Of a stretch of 64,000 bases of DNA, positions 52,032 through 61,651 are shown piece after piece. The notes beneath the pieces were generated by a model. That model saw only the letters and a list, made by a program, of their open reading frames with translations. It was not told where the DNA came from and searched no databases. The position numbers and the translations under genes were made by a program. Every line of letters begins with the position of its first letter. The first letter of the stretch is position 1. Source of the DNA: JAVHQB01 sp049299915 (GTDB lineage: Bacteria; Patescibacteriota; Minisyncoccia; UBA6257; JAVHQB01); NCBI GenBank assembly GCA_049299915.1, contig JBAQYG010000029.1, positions 1 to 64,000 of the forward strand. Direction: 5' to 3'.

Positions 52032-53099
52032 ATGGAAGATCATCAACAGCATTTAGCCAATCTTTTAATTTTAGCTGGTCAACAAGGAGCCTCTGATATT
52101 CATTTCAGTGTCGGTCGCCGTCCCAGTATTAGAGTTGATGGAAACCTAATCGAAATAGCTAAAGAGCCTGTTTTAACTCCAGATTCAGTAGCCGCTTTAA
52201 TTAGCGGACTTTTAACTCCAGAGCAACAAGATAGACTAATAAAAGAAAGGGAATTGGATTTTGCCTTTAATTACGAAGACAAGATGCGTTTCAGGGTTAA
52301 TGCTTATTTCCAAAGAGGGTATTTATCTGCTTCCCTTCGTCTTATTCCTGCTGAAATTAGAAATATAGAAGAACTCAATTTACCACCCATTCTCCATGAA
52401 TTAACTAACTACAACCAAGGCTTTATTTTGGCCGTTGGTCCTGCAGGTCACGGAAAAACAACCACTCTAGCAGCCCTAGTAGATGAAATAAATCACAAAA
52501 GAATGGATCACGTGATTACCATAGAAGATCCTATAGAATATGTCTTTGTTCAAGATAGATCTCTTGTTGATCAAAGAGAAGTGGGCTCGGATACTTTAAG
52601 TTTCCATAGAGGTTTAAAATCAATTTTACGCCAAGACCCCGATGTTATTATGATTGGAGAAATGAGAGACACAGAATCAGTTTCTATAGCTTTAACAGCT
52701 GCTGAGACTGGTCACTTAGTCTTCTCAACTCTTCATACTAATTCAGCCAGTCAAACACTAGATAGAATTATAGATAGTTTTCCTTCTAGTCAACAGAATC
52801 AAATAAGATCACAATTGGCAGCTTCCATTGTAGCCATAGTTTCTCAAAGATTAGTTCCTAGAATAAGCGGTGGAAGAGTACCTGTTTGCGAAGTAATGTT
52901 AGCAAATTCAGCTGTAAAGAATTTAATTAGGGAAGGTAAAAATTATCAATTAGATCTAGTTATTGACACTAGCGCCCAAGAAGGTATGATTTCTATGAAT
53001 AGATCTTTGGCTGAATTAGTGAAGAAAAAGATTATTTCCTTAGAAAATGCCGAGATTTATTCTTTAAATGCTAGTGAATTAAGAATGATGCTTAATTAG
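52032..53099 (+). CDS. pilT: Type IV pilus retraction ATPase PilT
   Basis: 355 residues. GASDIHFSVGRRPSIRVDG near 18-36, Walker A AVGPAGHGKTTTLAAL near 135-150 (with H for the usual S), IEDPIEYVF, and PDVIMIGEMRDTESVSIAL near 208-226. There is no cysteine zinc site, which fits PilT rather than PilB. Its presence implies pili that can pull back, as needed for twitching or DNA uptake. Confidence 0.94.
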   Translation: MEDHQQHLANLLILAGQQGASDIHFSVGRRPSIRVDGNLIEIAKEPVLTPDSVAALISGLLTPEQQDRLIKERELDFAFNYEDKMRFRVNAYFQRGYLSASLRLIPAEIRNIEELNLPPILHELTNYNQGFILAVGPAGHGKTTTLAALVDEINHKRMDHVITIEDPIEYVFVQDRSLVDQREVGSDTLSFHRGLKSILRQDPDVIMIGEMRDTESVSIALTAAETGHLVFSTLHTNSASQTLDRIIDSFPSSQQNQIRSQLAASIVAIVSQRLVPRISGGRVPVCEVMLANSAVKNLIREGKNYQLDLVIDTSAQEGMISMNRSLAELVKKKIISLENAEIYSLNASELRMMLN

Positions 53100-53102
53100 A
53101 AT

Positions 53103-54311
53103 ATGATTTTTTATTATCAAGCCAGAGACCAACAAGGACAGATTCAGGCCGGGAAATTAGAAGCCCAGTCTCTTAATTCTGCCATCTCTACCCTTCAAGG
53201 GCATGGCTTGGTAATTTTAAATGTTGAACCGGAATCTCAAAGAAATTTTTGGGAAGATTTATTTGGTAGACGCAATCGTATCAGTGGACAAGACCTCTCA
53301 TTATTTATGAGACAATTTTCTACTCTTCTTCAAGCCCATGTGCCCTTAAGTGAATCTTTAAAATCGCTTATAGCCCAAACATCTAGTGTGACCATGAAAG
53401 ACACTATTTATCAATTAAATATTGATATAGATTCTGGACTAACACTCTCCCAGTCTATGGCTAGAAATGAAGGTATTTTTTCTGAGTTTTATATTCAAAT
53501 GGTTCGTTCAGCTGAGCTCTCAGGAAGATTAGAAGAAACACTGGGTTACCTAGCTGATTATGCCGACCATGAATACAAACTCAATGCCCGAGCCAAGAGT
53601 GCATTAGTTTATCCAATATTCGTATTAGGTACCTTTGTAGTTGTAGGAGCTTTTATAACGATCTCAATAGCCCCACAGATGTCTGGAATATTTAATGAAT
53701 TTAGCTCTCAACCACCTCTAGCAACAAAAATACTAATGTCAGTCGGAAGCTTCTTAGGAGATTGGGGAATAGTAGTTTTAGTTATCTTGGCAGGCATAGC
53801 TTGGATTATTAGAAATTATTTAGCCTCACCTGAGGGAGATAGATTAAAAGGTTACTGGCTTTTGAAGATTCCTATATTAGGGAAAATGTATCGCCAGATA
53901 TTTTTGGCTCGTTTTGCCGAAACTTGTGGCACACTAGTCAGGGGTAGTATTCCAATAGTAACAGCCCTTGAAGTAGCCGGAGATTCTACTGGTAATTTTA
54001 TTTATCAACAAATAGGTCGTGAACTAGCAGAAAGAGTAAAACAGGGAAGAAGTATTAGCCAAGCCATAGCTGAACATCCCGTAGAATTTCCCGTAATGGT
54101 TTCACAAATGGTTTCCGTAGGTGAACGTACTGGTCGGGTCGATGACTTATTATTAAGAGCTTCTAAATATTATCAAGACGAAACAGAAAGATCTTTCGCT
54201 TCTCTTTTAGACGTTTTTCAACCAGTGCTTATAGTGGTTTTAGGTATCTTTGTCGGTATCCTTGTCTGGGCCATTCTAATGCCTATTTATCAATTAGCCC
54301 AGACGGTGTAA
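53103..54311 (+). CDS. pilC: Type IV pilus inner-membrane platform protein PilC
   Basis: 402 residues, two GspF domains: the first with LFMRQFSTLLQAHVPLSESL near 63-82, the second with FAETCGTLVRGSIPIVTALE near 271-290. Helices near 168-192, 217-235 and 375-398. PilC couples the ATPases to pilin insertion. The start MIFYYQARDQQGQ is typical. Confidence 0.95.
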   Translation: MIFYYQARDQQGQIQAGKLEAQSLNSAISTLQGHGLVILNVEPESQRNFWEDLFGRRNRISGQDLSLFMRQFSTLLQAHVPLSESLKSLIAQTSSVTMKDTIYQLNIDIDSGLTLSQSMARNEGIFSEFYIQMVRSAELSGRLEETLGYLADYADHEYKLNARAKSALVYPIFVLGTFVVVGAFITISIAPQMSGIFNEFSSQPPLATKILMSVGSFLGDWGIVVLVILAGIAWIIRNYLASPEGDRLKGYWLLKIPILGKMYRQIFLARFAETCGTLVRGSIPIVTALEVAGDSTGNFIYQQIGRELAERVKQGRSISQAIAEHPVEFPVMVSQMVSVGERTGRVDDLLLRASKYYQDETERSFASLLDVFQPVLIVVLGIFVGILVWAILMPIYQLAQTV

Positions 54312-54348
54312 ATATATATAATAAATTAAAAAATAATAAAAATAATTT

Positions 54349-54795
54349 ATGAAAAAATCTTTAAAAGGTTTTACTCTCGTAGAAATGCTTATAGTCATTT
54401 CTATAATTGCCATCCTTTCAGGTGCAATTTTAGCCGGTATGGGTTCTTCTCGTTCTAAAGCCAGAAATGCTAAAGTTGTTGCAAATGTTAACACTCTCCA
54501 ACTTATAATGGAAAATGCCTATACGGATGGCTCTTATCCTACAGGCCCAAATGATACGAATATCAGTGCTAGTGACATAATCAAAGCGAATGCAATAATT
54601 GCGACAGGAACCGGTGTTAGCTATTGTCCGGCCGACGCCGATGTTAATGGTAATATTACTTCTTATAGGATTCAGGGAGTATTAGAAGCAGGTAAAGATG
54701 CTGATGATATTTTAAAAAGCAGTCTTACTAGCGCAATAAATTCTTGCACTTGTGATAAAGCTGCCGATTCCCCTGAATTTTGTGTAGGAGAATAA
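54349..54795 (+). CDS. pilA: Major type IV pilin (probable PilA)
   Basis: 148 residues. The prepilin leader is MKKSLKG, cleaved before FTLVEMLIVISIIAILSGA (Phe1, Glu5), and the N-terminal helix follows. The globular part has four cysteines (YCPAD near 93; CTCD and EFC near the end), probably two disulfides. Likely the major subunit because it follows pilC and precedes the peptidase, but abundance cannot be read from sequence. Confidence 0.88.
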   Translation: MKKSLKGFTLVEMLIVISIIAILSGAILAGMGSSRSKARNAKVVANVNTLQLIMENAYTDGSYPTGPNDTNISASDIIKANAIIATGTGVSYCPADADVNGNITSYRIQGVLEAGKDADDILKSSLTSAINSCTCDKAADSPEFCVGE

Positions 54796-54805
54796 TATAC
54801 AAATA

Positions 54806-55720
54806 ATGTCCAATTTCTTTTGGCTTATTGTTAGCTTTGTTTTTGGTACTATCATAGGTAGTTTTGTTAACGTTGCCATACTCAGAGGAGAAAAAGAAGA
54901 AAGTCTTAACGGGCGCTCTCATTGTCCCACTTGCGGCCATAACTTAAGCCCTTGGGACTTGGTGCCCGTTTTTAGTTATTTGTTGCTTAAAAGGAGGTGT
55001 CGTTATTGTCATCAGCCCATAAGCTCATTCTATTTTTGGAATGAGATTCTGATGGGGAGTGTTTTTGCTTTAATTCTGAATAGAATTTTAAGTTTTTCCT
55101 TCACTAATGCTATTTTAAAATATGCATTCATTGGATTGGGAGAAAAAATAATGTTCTTTAGTCAATTAGCTTTTTGGTTAATTTTCTTTAGTGCTTTGAT
55201 AGCCATTGCTATATTTGATTTACGAAATTATCTTATTCCAGATACTTTCATTTATACAGCTTCAGGAATTTTAGGTTTAAACCTTATTACTCAGTTTGTT
55301 TTATCTCTTACAAAAACGAAGTGGTTCTATTTAAGCTCTGGATTTAAATTTCTAGGCCAAAATGAAGGCGTGTTTTTTGCAGGTAATAATTGGTTGGGAA
55401 TATTAATCGGCGGACTTATTGGATTTATTGTTTTGGGTCTATTAGCTTATGGTTCTCATGGTAAAGCTATGGGATATGGTGATCCTATTTTAGGATTACT
55501 CTTAGGAATAACTTTTGGACCGGTGGGTATAGTTTTAGTTTTAGCCCTAGCCTTTCTTTTAGGAGGATTTATAGGAGGGATTTTGATGTGTTTCAAGAAA
55601 AAGGGATTCAAAAGCCTTTTGCCCTTTGCTCCCTTCCTAGTTACTAGTAGTTTGATAATATTTTTGTTAGGCGATCATATTTTAAATTTTTATGTTAGAA
55701 TATTTGGGATGATTGTTTAA
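54806..55720 (+). CDS. pilD: Prepilin peptidase
   Basis: 304 residues, about seven helices. The N-terminal zinc site is CPTCGHNLSPWDLVP near 37-51 and CRYCHQPIS near 62-70. The catalytic aspartates are in AIFDLRNYLIPD near 129-140 and GYGDPILGLLLG near 222-233. It cuts and methylates prepilins at the membrane. An insertion of about 25 residues lies between the two Asp motifs (KFLGQNEGVFF region). Confidence 0.94.
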   Translation: MSNFFWLIVSFVFGTIIGSFVNVAILRGEKEESLNGRSHCPTCGHNLSPWDLVPVFSYLLLKRRCRYCHQPISSFYFWNEILMGSVFALILNRILSFSFTNAILKYAFIGLGEKIMFFSQLAFWLIFFSALIAIAIFDLRNYLIPDTFIYTASGILGLNLITQFVLSLTKTKWFYLSSGFKFLGQNEGVFFAGNNWLGILIGGLIGFIVLGLLAYGSHGKAMGYGDPILGLLLGITFGPVGIVLVLALAFLLGGFIGGILMCFKKKGFKSLLPFAPFLVTSSLIIFLLGDHILNFYVRIFGMIV

Positions 55721-55722
55721 TT

Positions 55723-56280
55723 ATGTCCAAATCCCAAAGGGGCTTTACCCTAGTAGAATTACTCGTTACCATCTCCATGATGGCTATAATAACAGCCGGT
55801 GTTTTTAGCTACTCTCGTAATAGTGAAAATAGAAATAATTTAAATAGAGCAAAAGAGAGATTAATGTTTGAAATCCAGAGGGCAGAAAGTTTGGCTATGA
55901 GTAATTCTCAAAATCCTACAGATACTCGTACCGATAAAGGAAAATGGATACAATGGGGAGTTGCTATTAATGACGGTGGAAGTTATAGAATAGAATCAAG
56001 AACTTGTCCTAGTGGGGCAACAGATATAGATAAGGGGGCATGCGGATCTAAAACAGTTATAAAACTTGAAGATATAAAACTTCCTGCTGGGATAAATCTT
56101 GATACAAATTCTTCGGACTCAGGTATTTATTTTTTAGCACCAGAACCAGCAGTTTATCAAGAGAGCGGTAGTAAATTAAGCGGTTCCTCAGTAGCAACTT
56201 TCGTCTTGCAATATAACAATGATTCTAATAAACAGATTATAATAAAAGTAAATGCAATTGGGCAAGTTAATTCAAATTAA
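55723..56280 (+). CDS. Minor pilin, FimT/GspH-like
   Basis: 185 residues. Leader MSKSQRG, then FTLVELLVTISMMAIITAG. RAKERLMFEIQRAESLAMSN near 45-64 is the GspH/FimT helix extension. Two cysteines (TCPSG, ACGS) near 91-106. Probably part of the pilus tip. The stop overlaps the next start by one base. Confidence 0.85.
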   Translation: MSKSQRGFTLVELLVTISMMAIITAGVFSYSRNSENRNNLNRAKERLMFEIQRAESLAMSNSQNPTDTRTDKGKWIQWGVAINDGGSYRIESRTCPSGATDIDKGACGSKTVIKLEDIKLPAGINLDTNSSDSGIYFLAPEPAVYQESGSKLSGSSVATFVLQYNNDSNKQIIIKVNAIGQVNSN

Positions 56281-56804
56281 TGATAATAAATCATTACAAA
56301 TTGAAAAATGGTTTTAGCCTGATAGAGGCATTAATTGCTATAGCTATTTTAATAGTAGGAATACTTAGTGCCTTTTTGCTTCTTATTAGGACTACGGCAA
56401 CCATTCCGTCTATGCAAGCTCGCCTAACGGCAGTGAATTTAGCTCAAGAAGGTATAGAAGAAATAAGAGCACTGAGAGATACCGATTTTTTAAACGATAC
56501 GAAAGGTTTTAAAAGCTTCTTAAATGGTCATTCTTGTGGAACTGGTTGCCATATCGCTGTCAATAACGAAAATGGCAGTATAGAATTGTTTGATGGGCAA
56601 GGTGAGCCATTGAAACTCAATGAAAGCACCCACTTGTATACTTATAATCCTGATGATCCAGATAGTATTTTTTCGCGTAGTATTATAATTGATAGTACCC
56701 CAACGGATTTCATAAATGTAACCGTAAATGTTATCTATAATATTAAAGACAAAACTCAAACAGTAGAAGCTTCTGACCGTCTTTATAATTGGTTAAATCC
56801 CTAA
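56280..56804 (+). CDS. Minor pilin, PilV-like
   Basis: 174 residues. Leader MIINHYKLKNG, then FSLIEALIAIAILIVGILS. LTAVNLAQEGIEEIRALRD near 48-66 matches the PilV/type II pseudopilin I pattern. One cysteine pair (SCGTGCHIA near 78-86). Translationally coupled to the previous gene (TAATG overlap). Confidence 0.85.
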   Translation: MIINHYKLKNGFSLIEALIAIAILIVGILSAFLLLIRTTATIPSMQARLTAVNLAQEGIEEIRALRDTDFLNDTKGFKSFLNGHSCGTGCHIAVNNENGSIELFDGQGEPLKLNESTHLYTYNPDDPDSIFSRSIIIDSTPTDFINVTVNVIYNIKDKTQTVEASDRLYNWLNP

Positions 56805-56805
56805 T

Positions 56806-57363
56806 ATGCTTAGAAAATTATCTAAAAGTAAATTAGGATTTACATTAGTAGAGTCATTAGTGGCTATAACTATTTTTTTGGTAGTGGTGACAATGGTTGG
56901 TTCTATCTATATTAGCTTTGTGCGTCAGGAAAGAAGACTTTATGAGTTTTTAAAAACAGAGAATAATATTCGGTTTGCTTTAGAGTATATAGGAAGAGAT
57001 ATTAGAATGGCTCATGATTTTAATTTTGAGAATAATTTTTCAGTTTTTGATACAGATTCTGGTACAGAGACCTTAACTTTTAATGATTACACTAGCAAAA
57101 ACGGAGAGTCTCATCCAGTAACTTACACTTTTCTTAATAAAAATATTCAAGTTACAAGATATAATAGTGTGTCAGCCATAGATCTTTTGGAAGAAAATGT
57201 TGAAGTCAATTCATTCAAATTTTATATTACTGAGGGAAGACAATTGGTTCCACCGAATAAACAGCCAACAGTAATAATTGTTTTAGAAGCTGTTGATCAA
57301 TATGGTAATGAATATAATCTGGAAACAGCAGTGACTCCACGCAATCTAAACTTTTCTCCATAG
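56806..57363 (+). CDS. Minor pilin, PilW-like
   Basis: 185 residues. Leader MLRKLSKSKLG, then FTLVESLVAITIFLVVV. IRFALEYIGRDIRMAHDFNF near 52-71 is the PilW/GspJ pattern. There are no cysteines. It starts 1 base after the PilV-like gene and ends 3 bases before the PilX-like gene. Confidence 0.85.
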   Translation: MLRKLSKSKLGFTLVESLVAITIFLVVVTMVGSIYISFVRQERRLYEFLKTENNIRFALEYIGRDIRMAHDFNFENNFSVFDTDSGTETLTFNDYTSKNGESHPVTYTFLNKNIQVTRYNSVSAIDLLEENVEVNSFKFYITEGRQLVPPNKQPTVIIVLEAVDQYGNEYNLETAVTPRNLNFSP

Positions 57364-57366
57364 CTT

Positions 57367-57753
57367 ATGTTTACTTATGTAAAACACAATTTAAAAGGAC
57401 AAGTCTTGCTTTTTAGTTTACTCCTTCTAAGCGCAGCTGTTATAATCGCTTTTAGTTTAAGTACTATTTTTATTAGAGATATAAAATTATCCAATGATTC
57501 AGTAGCATCTTTAAAAGCTTTCTATTTAGCTGATTGGGCTAGCGAAGGCAATCTTTATAATTATATAAAAGATGGAGAAGATAGTAATAATAATTGTGTT
57601 ACTCCTTATGTACCCAATGGAGACAAAAATGAATGCTCGGGAATATGCGATACAAAAATATGCTGTAAAACAATTCAATGCAATAGTACGGGAATAATTA
57701 CTGTTGGACAATCTGGTTCGACATCACGTTCTATAGAAGTGAATTTTGAATAA
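57367..57753 (+). CDS. Minor pilin, PilX/GspK-like, cysteine-rich
   Basis: 128 residues. The start lacks Glu5 and reads KGQVLLFSLLLLSAAVII, as in PilX/GspK-type proteins. LKAFYLADWASEGNLY near 47-62 matches their A-x-x-A-E-G pattern. Six cysteines within about 35 residues (76-103), including KICCK, suggest tight disulfides. Shorter than usual PilX. The last pilus gene; ligA starts 1 base after the stop. Confidence 0.75.
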   Translation: MFTYVKHNLKGQVLLFSLLLLSAAVIIAFSLSTIFIRDIKLSNDSVASLKAFYLADWASEGNLYNYIKDGEDSNNNCVTPYVPNGDKNECSGICDTKICCKTIQCNSTGIITVGQSGSTSRSIEVNFE

Positions 57754-57754
57754 T

Positions 57755-59878
57755 ATGGATAGTCTAGAAAAGGTTAAAGAAAGATTAACCAAACTCAGAA
57801 AAGCTATAAACGAATATCGCTATAGCTATCATGTTTTAGATCAGGATCTTGTGGACCCTGAGGTTTTAGATTCTTTAAAAAAAGAGCTATTTGATTTAGA
57901 AGCTCAATATCCAGAGTTAATTACCCCTGACTCTCCAACCCAACGTGTAGCTGGCAAACCTTTGGCTGAATTTAAGAAAATAAAGCATTCTCAAAGGATG
58001 CTTTCTTTAAATGATGCTTTTAGTCAAAAAGATATGGAGGATTGGTACGCTAGCATTATTAAACTTTTGCCTGGAGAGCCTACTTTAGATTTTTATTGTG
58101 AACAAAAGTTTGACGGACTAGCCATGTCCTTTATTTATAAAAAGGGTTTATTTATAGAAGGTTCTACCCGTGGAGATGGTTATGTAGGAGAAGATGTCAC
58201 TCAAAATTTAAAAACCATAGAAGCTATCCCTCTTAAGTTGAATGACAAGGAAACTTCTGTTAAAGAATTAAAAAAGATGGGGCTGGGTTATATTGCAGAG
58301 AATTTAGAGAAGACTTGGCCAGAGATAATAGAAATTAGAGGAGAGGTGTTTTTAGCTAAAAAAGAATTTGAACGCATTAACAAAGAAAGACATTTAGATA
58401 ATTTACCTCTTTATGCAAATCCCAGAAATCTTGTAGCTGGATCCATTCGTCAATTAGACTCACAAGTAACAGCTGCCAGAAAGCTTGATTCTTATGGTTA
58501 TATTTTAGTAACTAATTTGGGTCAAACAACTCACGAAGAAGAGCATCTAATAATGAAGTCTTTGGGATTCAAAACTAATCCTCATAACAGTTTGAAACAT
58601 GGTTTAGAGGGCGTATATACCTTTTATAAACAACTAGAAAAAGAAAGAGAGTCTCTAGAATATGAAATAGATGGCTCAGTTATCAATGTAAACGAAATAA
58701 AATATCAAAAGATTTTAGGTGTAGTTGGCAAAGCTCCAAAATGGGCTATTGCTTATAAATTTGCCCCACGCCAAGCAACTACAATAGTAGAGGATATCAC
58801 CGTCCAAGTCGGGCGAACCGGTGTCATTACCCCTGTAGCCCATTTAAAACCGGTTTTAGTAGGTGGGACTGTTATTACTCGTTCTACTTTGCACAACAAA
58901 GAAGAAATAAAAAGATTAGATCTTAAAATAGGCGATACAGTCATTATTACTAGGGCCGGTGATGTGATCCCTAAAATTACAGCAGTTTTGAAAGATTTAA
59001 GAACTGGTAAGGAGAAAAATTTCATTATGCCAGTTCGTTGCCCAGAATGCCAAACACAAGTGATCCTAAGCACTGACAATATTTTAACCATTTGTCCGAA
59101 TAAGGCATGTCCAGCTAGAGATAGACATCGCTTGTATCATTTTACTTCCAAGGCAGCTTTCGATATAAAAGGATTGGGAAGAAAAATTTTAGATAAATTA
59201 ATTAATACCGGACTCATAGAAGATGCAGCAGATATTTTCACCCTCAGTACTGATAGCTTAAAAAGTTTACCAGGATTAGGAGACTTATCAGCTTTTAATT
59301 TAGTAGATGCAATTACCAAAAAAAGAAACGTAACTCTAGAAAAGTTTTTGGTTGCTCTAAGTATTAATCACATAGGCGATCAAAATGCATACCTAGTTGC
59401 TGACTATTTAATTAAAATAGCGAAATCTCTAGACTTGTCTTTAAAAACGCCTAGAGATCTTTGGCTAATTGGCTCACGAATAGATCAAACATCTTGGCAA
59501 ACTATCAATGCTTTCGGTCCTAAAATAGGGGAAAGCTTAGAAGACTATTTTTCTCACAAAGAGAATAAAGAACTTTTAGAGAAGCTTAGTTCCAATGGGG
59601 TCTCTTTAATTTTGAAACCTATTAGCCATCATTTACCTTGGCATAATTTCACTTTCGTTTTTACAGGAACTTTAAAAAACCTTAGTCGGGAGCAAGCAGA
59701 AAATGAAGTTAAAATTCTGGGGGGCAAAGCTAGCGGAAGCGTTACTAGTAAAACTAATTACTTAGTAATAGGAGATAATCCGGGTAGCAAATATAATAAA
59801 GCCCAAGAATTAAATGTTAAGATTCTTAAGGAAGATGAGTTTACAAGTCTTCTAGATAAAGCGAAAAAGCTATCTTAA
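57755..59878 (+). CDS. ligA: NAD-dependent DNA ligase
   Basis: Seals nicks in replication and repair using NAD. 707 residues from ATG 57755; TTG 57746 is in frame. Domain Ia (YRYSYHVLD near 19), adenylation motif EQKFDGLAM near 113-121 (catalytic Lys), ATRGDG-type TRGDGYVGEDVT, an OB fold, the zinc site CPECQ...CPNKACPAR near 429-453, HhH repeats with LPGLGDLSAF, and a C-terminal BRCT (FVFTGTLKNLSREQAE near 631). Between the motifs there is an extra segment near 168-190. Confidence 0.96.
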   Translation: MDSLEKVKERLTKLRKAINEYRYSYHVLDQDLVDPEVLDSLKKELFDLEAQYPELITPDSPTQRVAGKPLAEFKKIKHSQRMLSLNDAFSQKDMEDWYASIIKLLPGEPTLDFYCEQKFDGLAMSFIYKKGLFIEGSTRGDGYVGEDVTQNLKTIEAIPLKLNDKETSVKELKKMGLGYIAENLEKTWPEIIEIRGEVFLAKKEFERINKERHLDNLPLYANPRNLVAGSIRQLDSQVTAARKLDSYGYILVTNLGQTTHEEEHLIMKSLGFKTNPHNSLKHGLEGVYTFYKQLEKERESLEYEIDGSVINVNEIKYQKILGVVGKAPKWAIAYKFAPRQATTIVEDITVQVGRTGVITPVAHLKPVLVGGTVITRSTLHNKEEIKRLDLKIGDTVIITRAGDVIPKITAVLKDLRTGKEKNFIMPVRCPECQTQVILSTDNILTICPNKACPARDRHRLYHFTSKAAFDIKGLGRKILDKLINTGLIEDAADIFTLSTDSLKSLPGLGDLSAFNLVDAITKKRNVTLEKFLVALSINHIGDQNAYLVADYLIKIAKSLDLSLKTPRDLWLIGSRIDQTSWQTINAFGPKIGESLEDYFSHKENKELLEKLSSNGVSLILKPISHHLPWHNFTFVFTGTLKNLSREQAENEVKILGGKASGSVTSKTNYLVIGDNPGSKYNKAQELNVKILKEDEFTSLLDKAKKLS

Positions 59879-59935
59879 TTAGATTGCAAAGAAGCTTCAA
59901 TTATAGTAAGCTGACTCTATTTAAAACACTTTTCT

Positions 59936-60220
59936 ATGTTAGATAAAAGAAATATAGACCATTTAGCCGAATTAGCACGCTTACGTCTTACAGACGAAGA
60001 AAATTCGATATTGGGTAATGATTTAGAAGGGATTTTGAACTATGTTAACCAATTAGCAGAAGCCAAAATAGATGATTTGCCTGATGCTTCTTCAGGATTA
60101 ATTCAGAACGTAGTTAGAGAAGATTCTAACCCCATTGTTGATAGCTCTTTGAGCGAAGCTATTATTAAACATTTTCCTAATCAAGAGGGGCGAAACCTTA
60201 AAATTCCTCCAGTATTTTAA
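59936..60220 (+). CDS. gatC: Asp/Glu-tRNA amidotransferase subunit C
   Basis: 94 residues. IDHLAELARLRLTDEE near 6-21 is the GatC start, LEGILNYVNQLAE near 30-42 follows, and the end REDSN...FPNQEGRNLKIPPV matches the family. It stabilises GatA-GatB, which convert Glu-tRNA-Gln and Asp-tRNA-Asn. 4 bases before gatA. No gatB in this window. Confidence 0.93.
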   Translation: MLDKRNIDHLAELARLRLTDEENSILGNDLEGILNYVNQLAEAKIDDLPDASSGLIQNVVREDSNPIVDSSLSEAIIKHFPNQEGRNLKIPPVF

Positions 60221-60224
60221 ATCC

Positions 60225-61640
60225 ATGATAAAAGATATTCATTCTAAATTAGTCAGCCAAAAAATAAAGGTCACAGACCTCATTACTTCTTATAAAAGTA
60301 ATATTAATAGTCGAAATAGCGAATTAAATGCTTACTTATCTATTAATGAGGGCGACTCTTTAAAAGAAGATATAGAAAGAGCAGAAACAATTTTAAAAAA
60401 TGATCCAAATGAGCTTTTGGCAGGTATTCCGATCGCTATAAAAGATAATATTTTAGTTAACGGATTAAAAGCTACTGCTGGTTCCAAGATTCTAGAAAAT
60501 TATGTGGCAATAGAAGATGCCACTGTTATCAAAAAATTAAAAAGTAGAGGAGCTATTATTTTGGGCAAAACTAATTTGGATGAATTTGCCATGGGCTCCT
60601 CAACTGAACATTCTGCTTTTGGCCCAACTCATAATCCTTATAATCTTAATTTAGTACCTGGAGGTTCTTCGGGTGGTTCAGCTGCAGCCGTAGCAGCTGA
60701 TTTAGCTGTAGCAGCTTTAGGTTCGGATACTGGCGGGTCTATTAGGCAGCCAGCTGCCTTTTGTGGAATAGTAGGTTTTAAACCTAGTTACGGAGCAGTT
60801 TCACGTTATGGCCTATTAGCCCTATCTTCATCCCTAGACCAAATTGGTCCACTGACAAAAGATGTAGAAGATTGCAAGATTATTTTTCAAGCCATCGTAG
60901 GCAAAGATGAAAAAGATGCCACTACCACAGAGATAGAAAAGAGTAGCAATCTTTCTGATTTAAAATCTATTAAAATAGGCTTGCCAAAAGAATACTTTGT
61001 TGAAGGTACTGATGGTGAAATACAGAATAAACTTAAGGTTTTAATAGAGAAGTTAAAAACACTAGGGGTAACTATAGTAGAAGTCAGTTTGCCTTTAACT
61101 AAACTAGCTTTGCCCTGTTATTATATTATTATGCCAGCCGAGGCCAGTTCTAACTTAGGACGTTATGATGGTATTCGTTATGCTAATGCAAATGGGTTTA
61201 AAGAAAATGAAGGACTCCTCGATTATTATTTAAGAAATAAAGGGGAAGGGTTTGGGGCAGAAACTCGAAGACGAATCTTGCTCGGTACTTATGTTTTATC
61301 AGCAGGCTATTACGATACTTATTATAAAAAAGCCTTACAAGTACAAGCAGCTATTCGCAGAGATTTTGATAATGTGTTTAAACAAGTTGATTATTTATTA
61401 ACTCCGACAACCCCTACAGCTGCCTTTCCTTTGGGTGCGAAGACAAACGATCCTGTCTCCATGTATTTGGCAGATATCTTTACTGTTTCTGCTAATTTAG
61501 CAGGTGTGCCAGCTATTAGCTTAAATTTAGGTAATAATAAGGATGGTCTGCCTTTAGGGGTACAATTAATAGCCAGTCGCTATCACGACCTAGATCTTTT
61601 GGATGTAAGTGAAAAAATAGAGGGTATTATTAAAGAATAG
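60225..61640 (+). CDS. gatA: Asp/Glu-tRNA amidotransferase subunit A
   Basis: 471 residues, amidase-signature enzyme that releases ammonia from glutamine. The catalytic Lys is in GIPIAIKDNI near 67-76, cis-Ser in PGGSSGGSAAAVAADLA near 144-160, and the nucleophile Ser in GSDTGGSIRQPA near 166-177. GVQLIASRYHD near the end is typical. Normal length. Confidence 0.96.
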   Translation: MIKDIHSKLVSQKIKVTDLITSYKSNINSRNSELNAYLSINEGDSLKEDIERAETILKNDPNELLAGIPIAIKDNILVNGLKATAGSKILENYVAIEDATVIKKLKSRGAIILGKTNLDEFAMGSSTEHSAFGPTHNPYNLNLVPGGSSGGSAAAVAADLAVAALGSDTGGSIRQPAAFCGIVGFKPSYGAVSRYGLLALSSSLDQIGPLTKDVEDCKIIFQAIVGKDEKDATTTEIEKSSNLSDLKSIKIGLPKEYFVEGTDGEIQNKLKVLIEKLKTLGVTIVEVSLPLTKLALPCYYIIMPAEASSNLGRYDGIRYANANGFKENEGLLDYYLRNKGEGFGAETRRRILLGTYVLSAGYYDTYYKKALQVQAAIRRDFDNVFKQVDYLLTPTTPTAAFPLGAKTNDPVSMYLADIFTVSANLAGVPAISLNLGNNKDGLPLGVQLIASRYHDLDLLDVSEKIEGIIKE

Positions 61641-61651
61641 ATTAAGCACTC

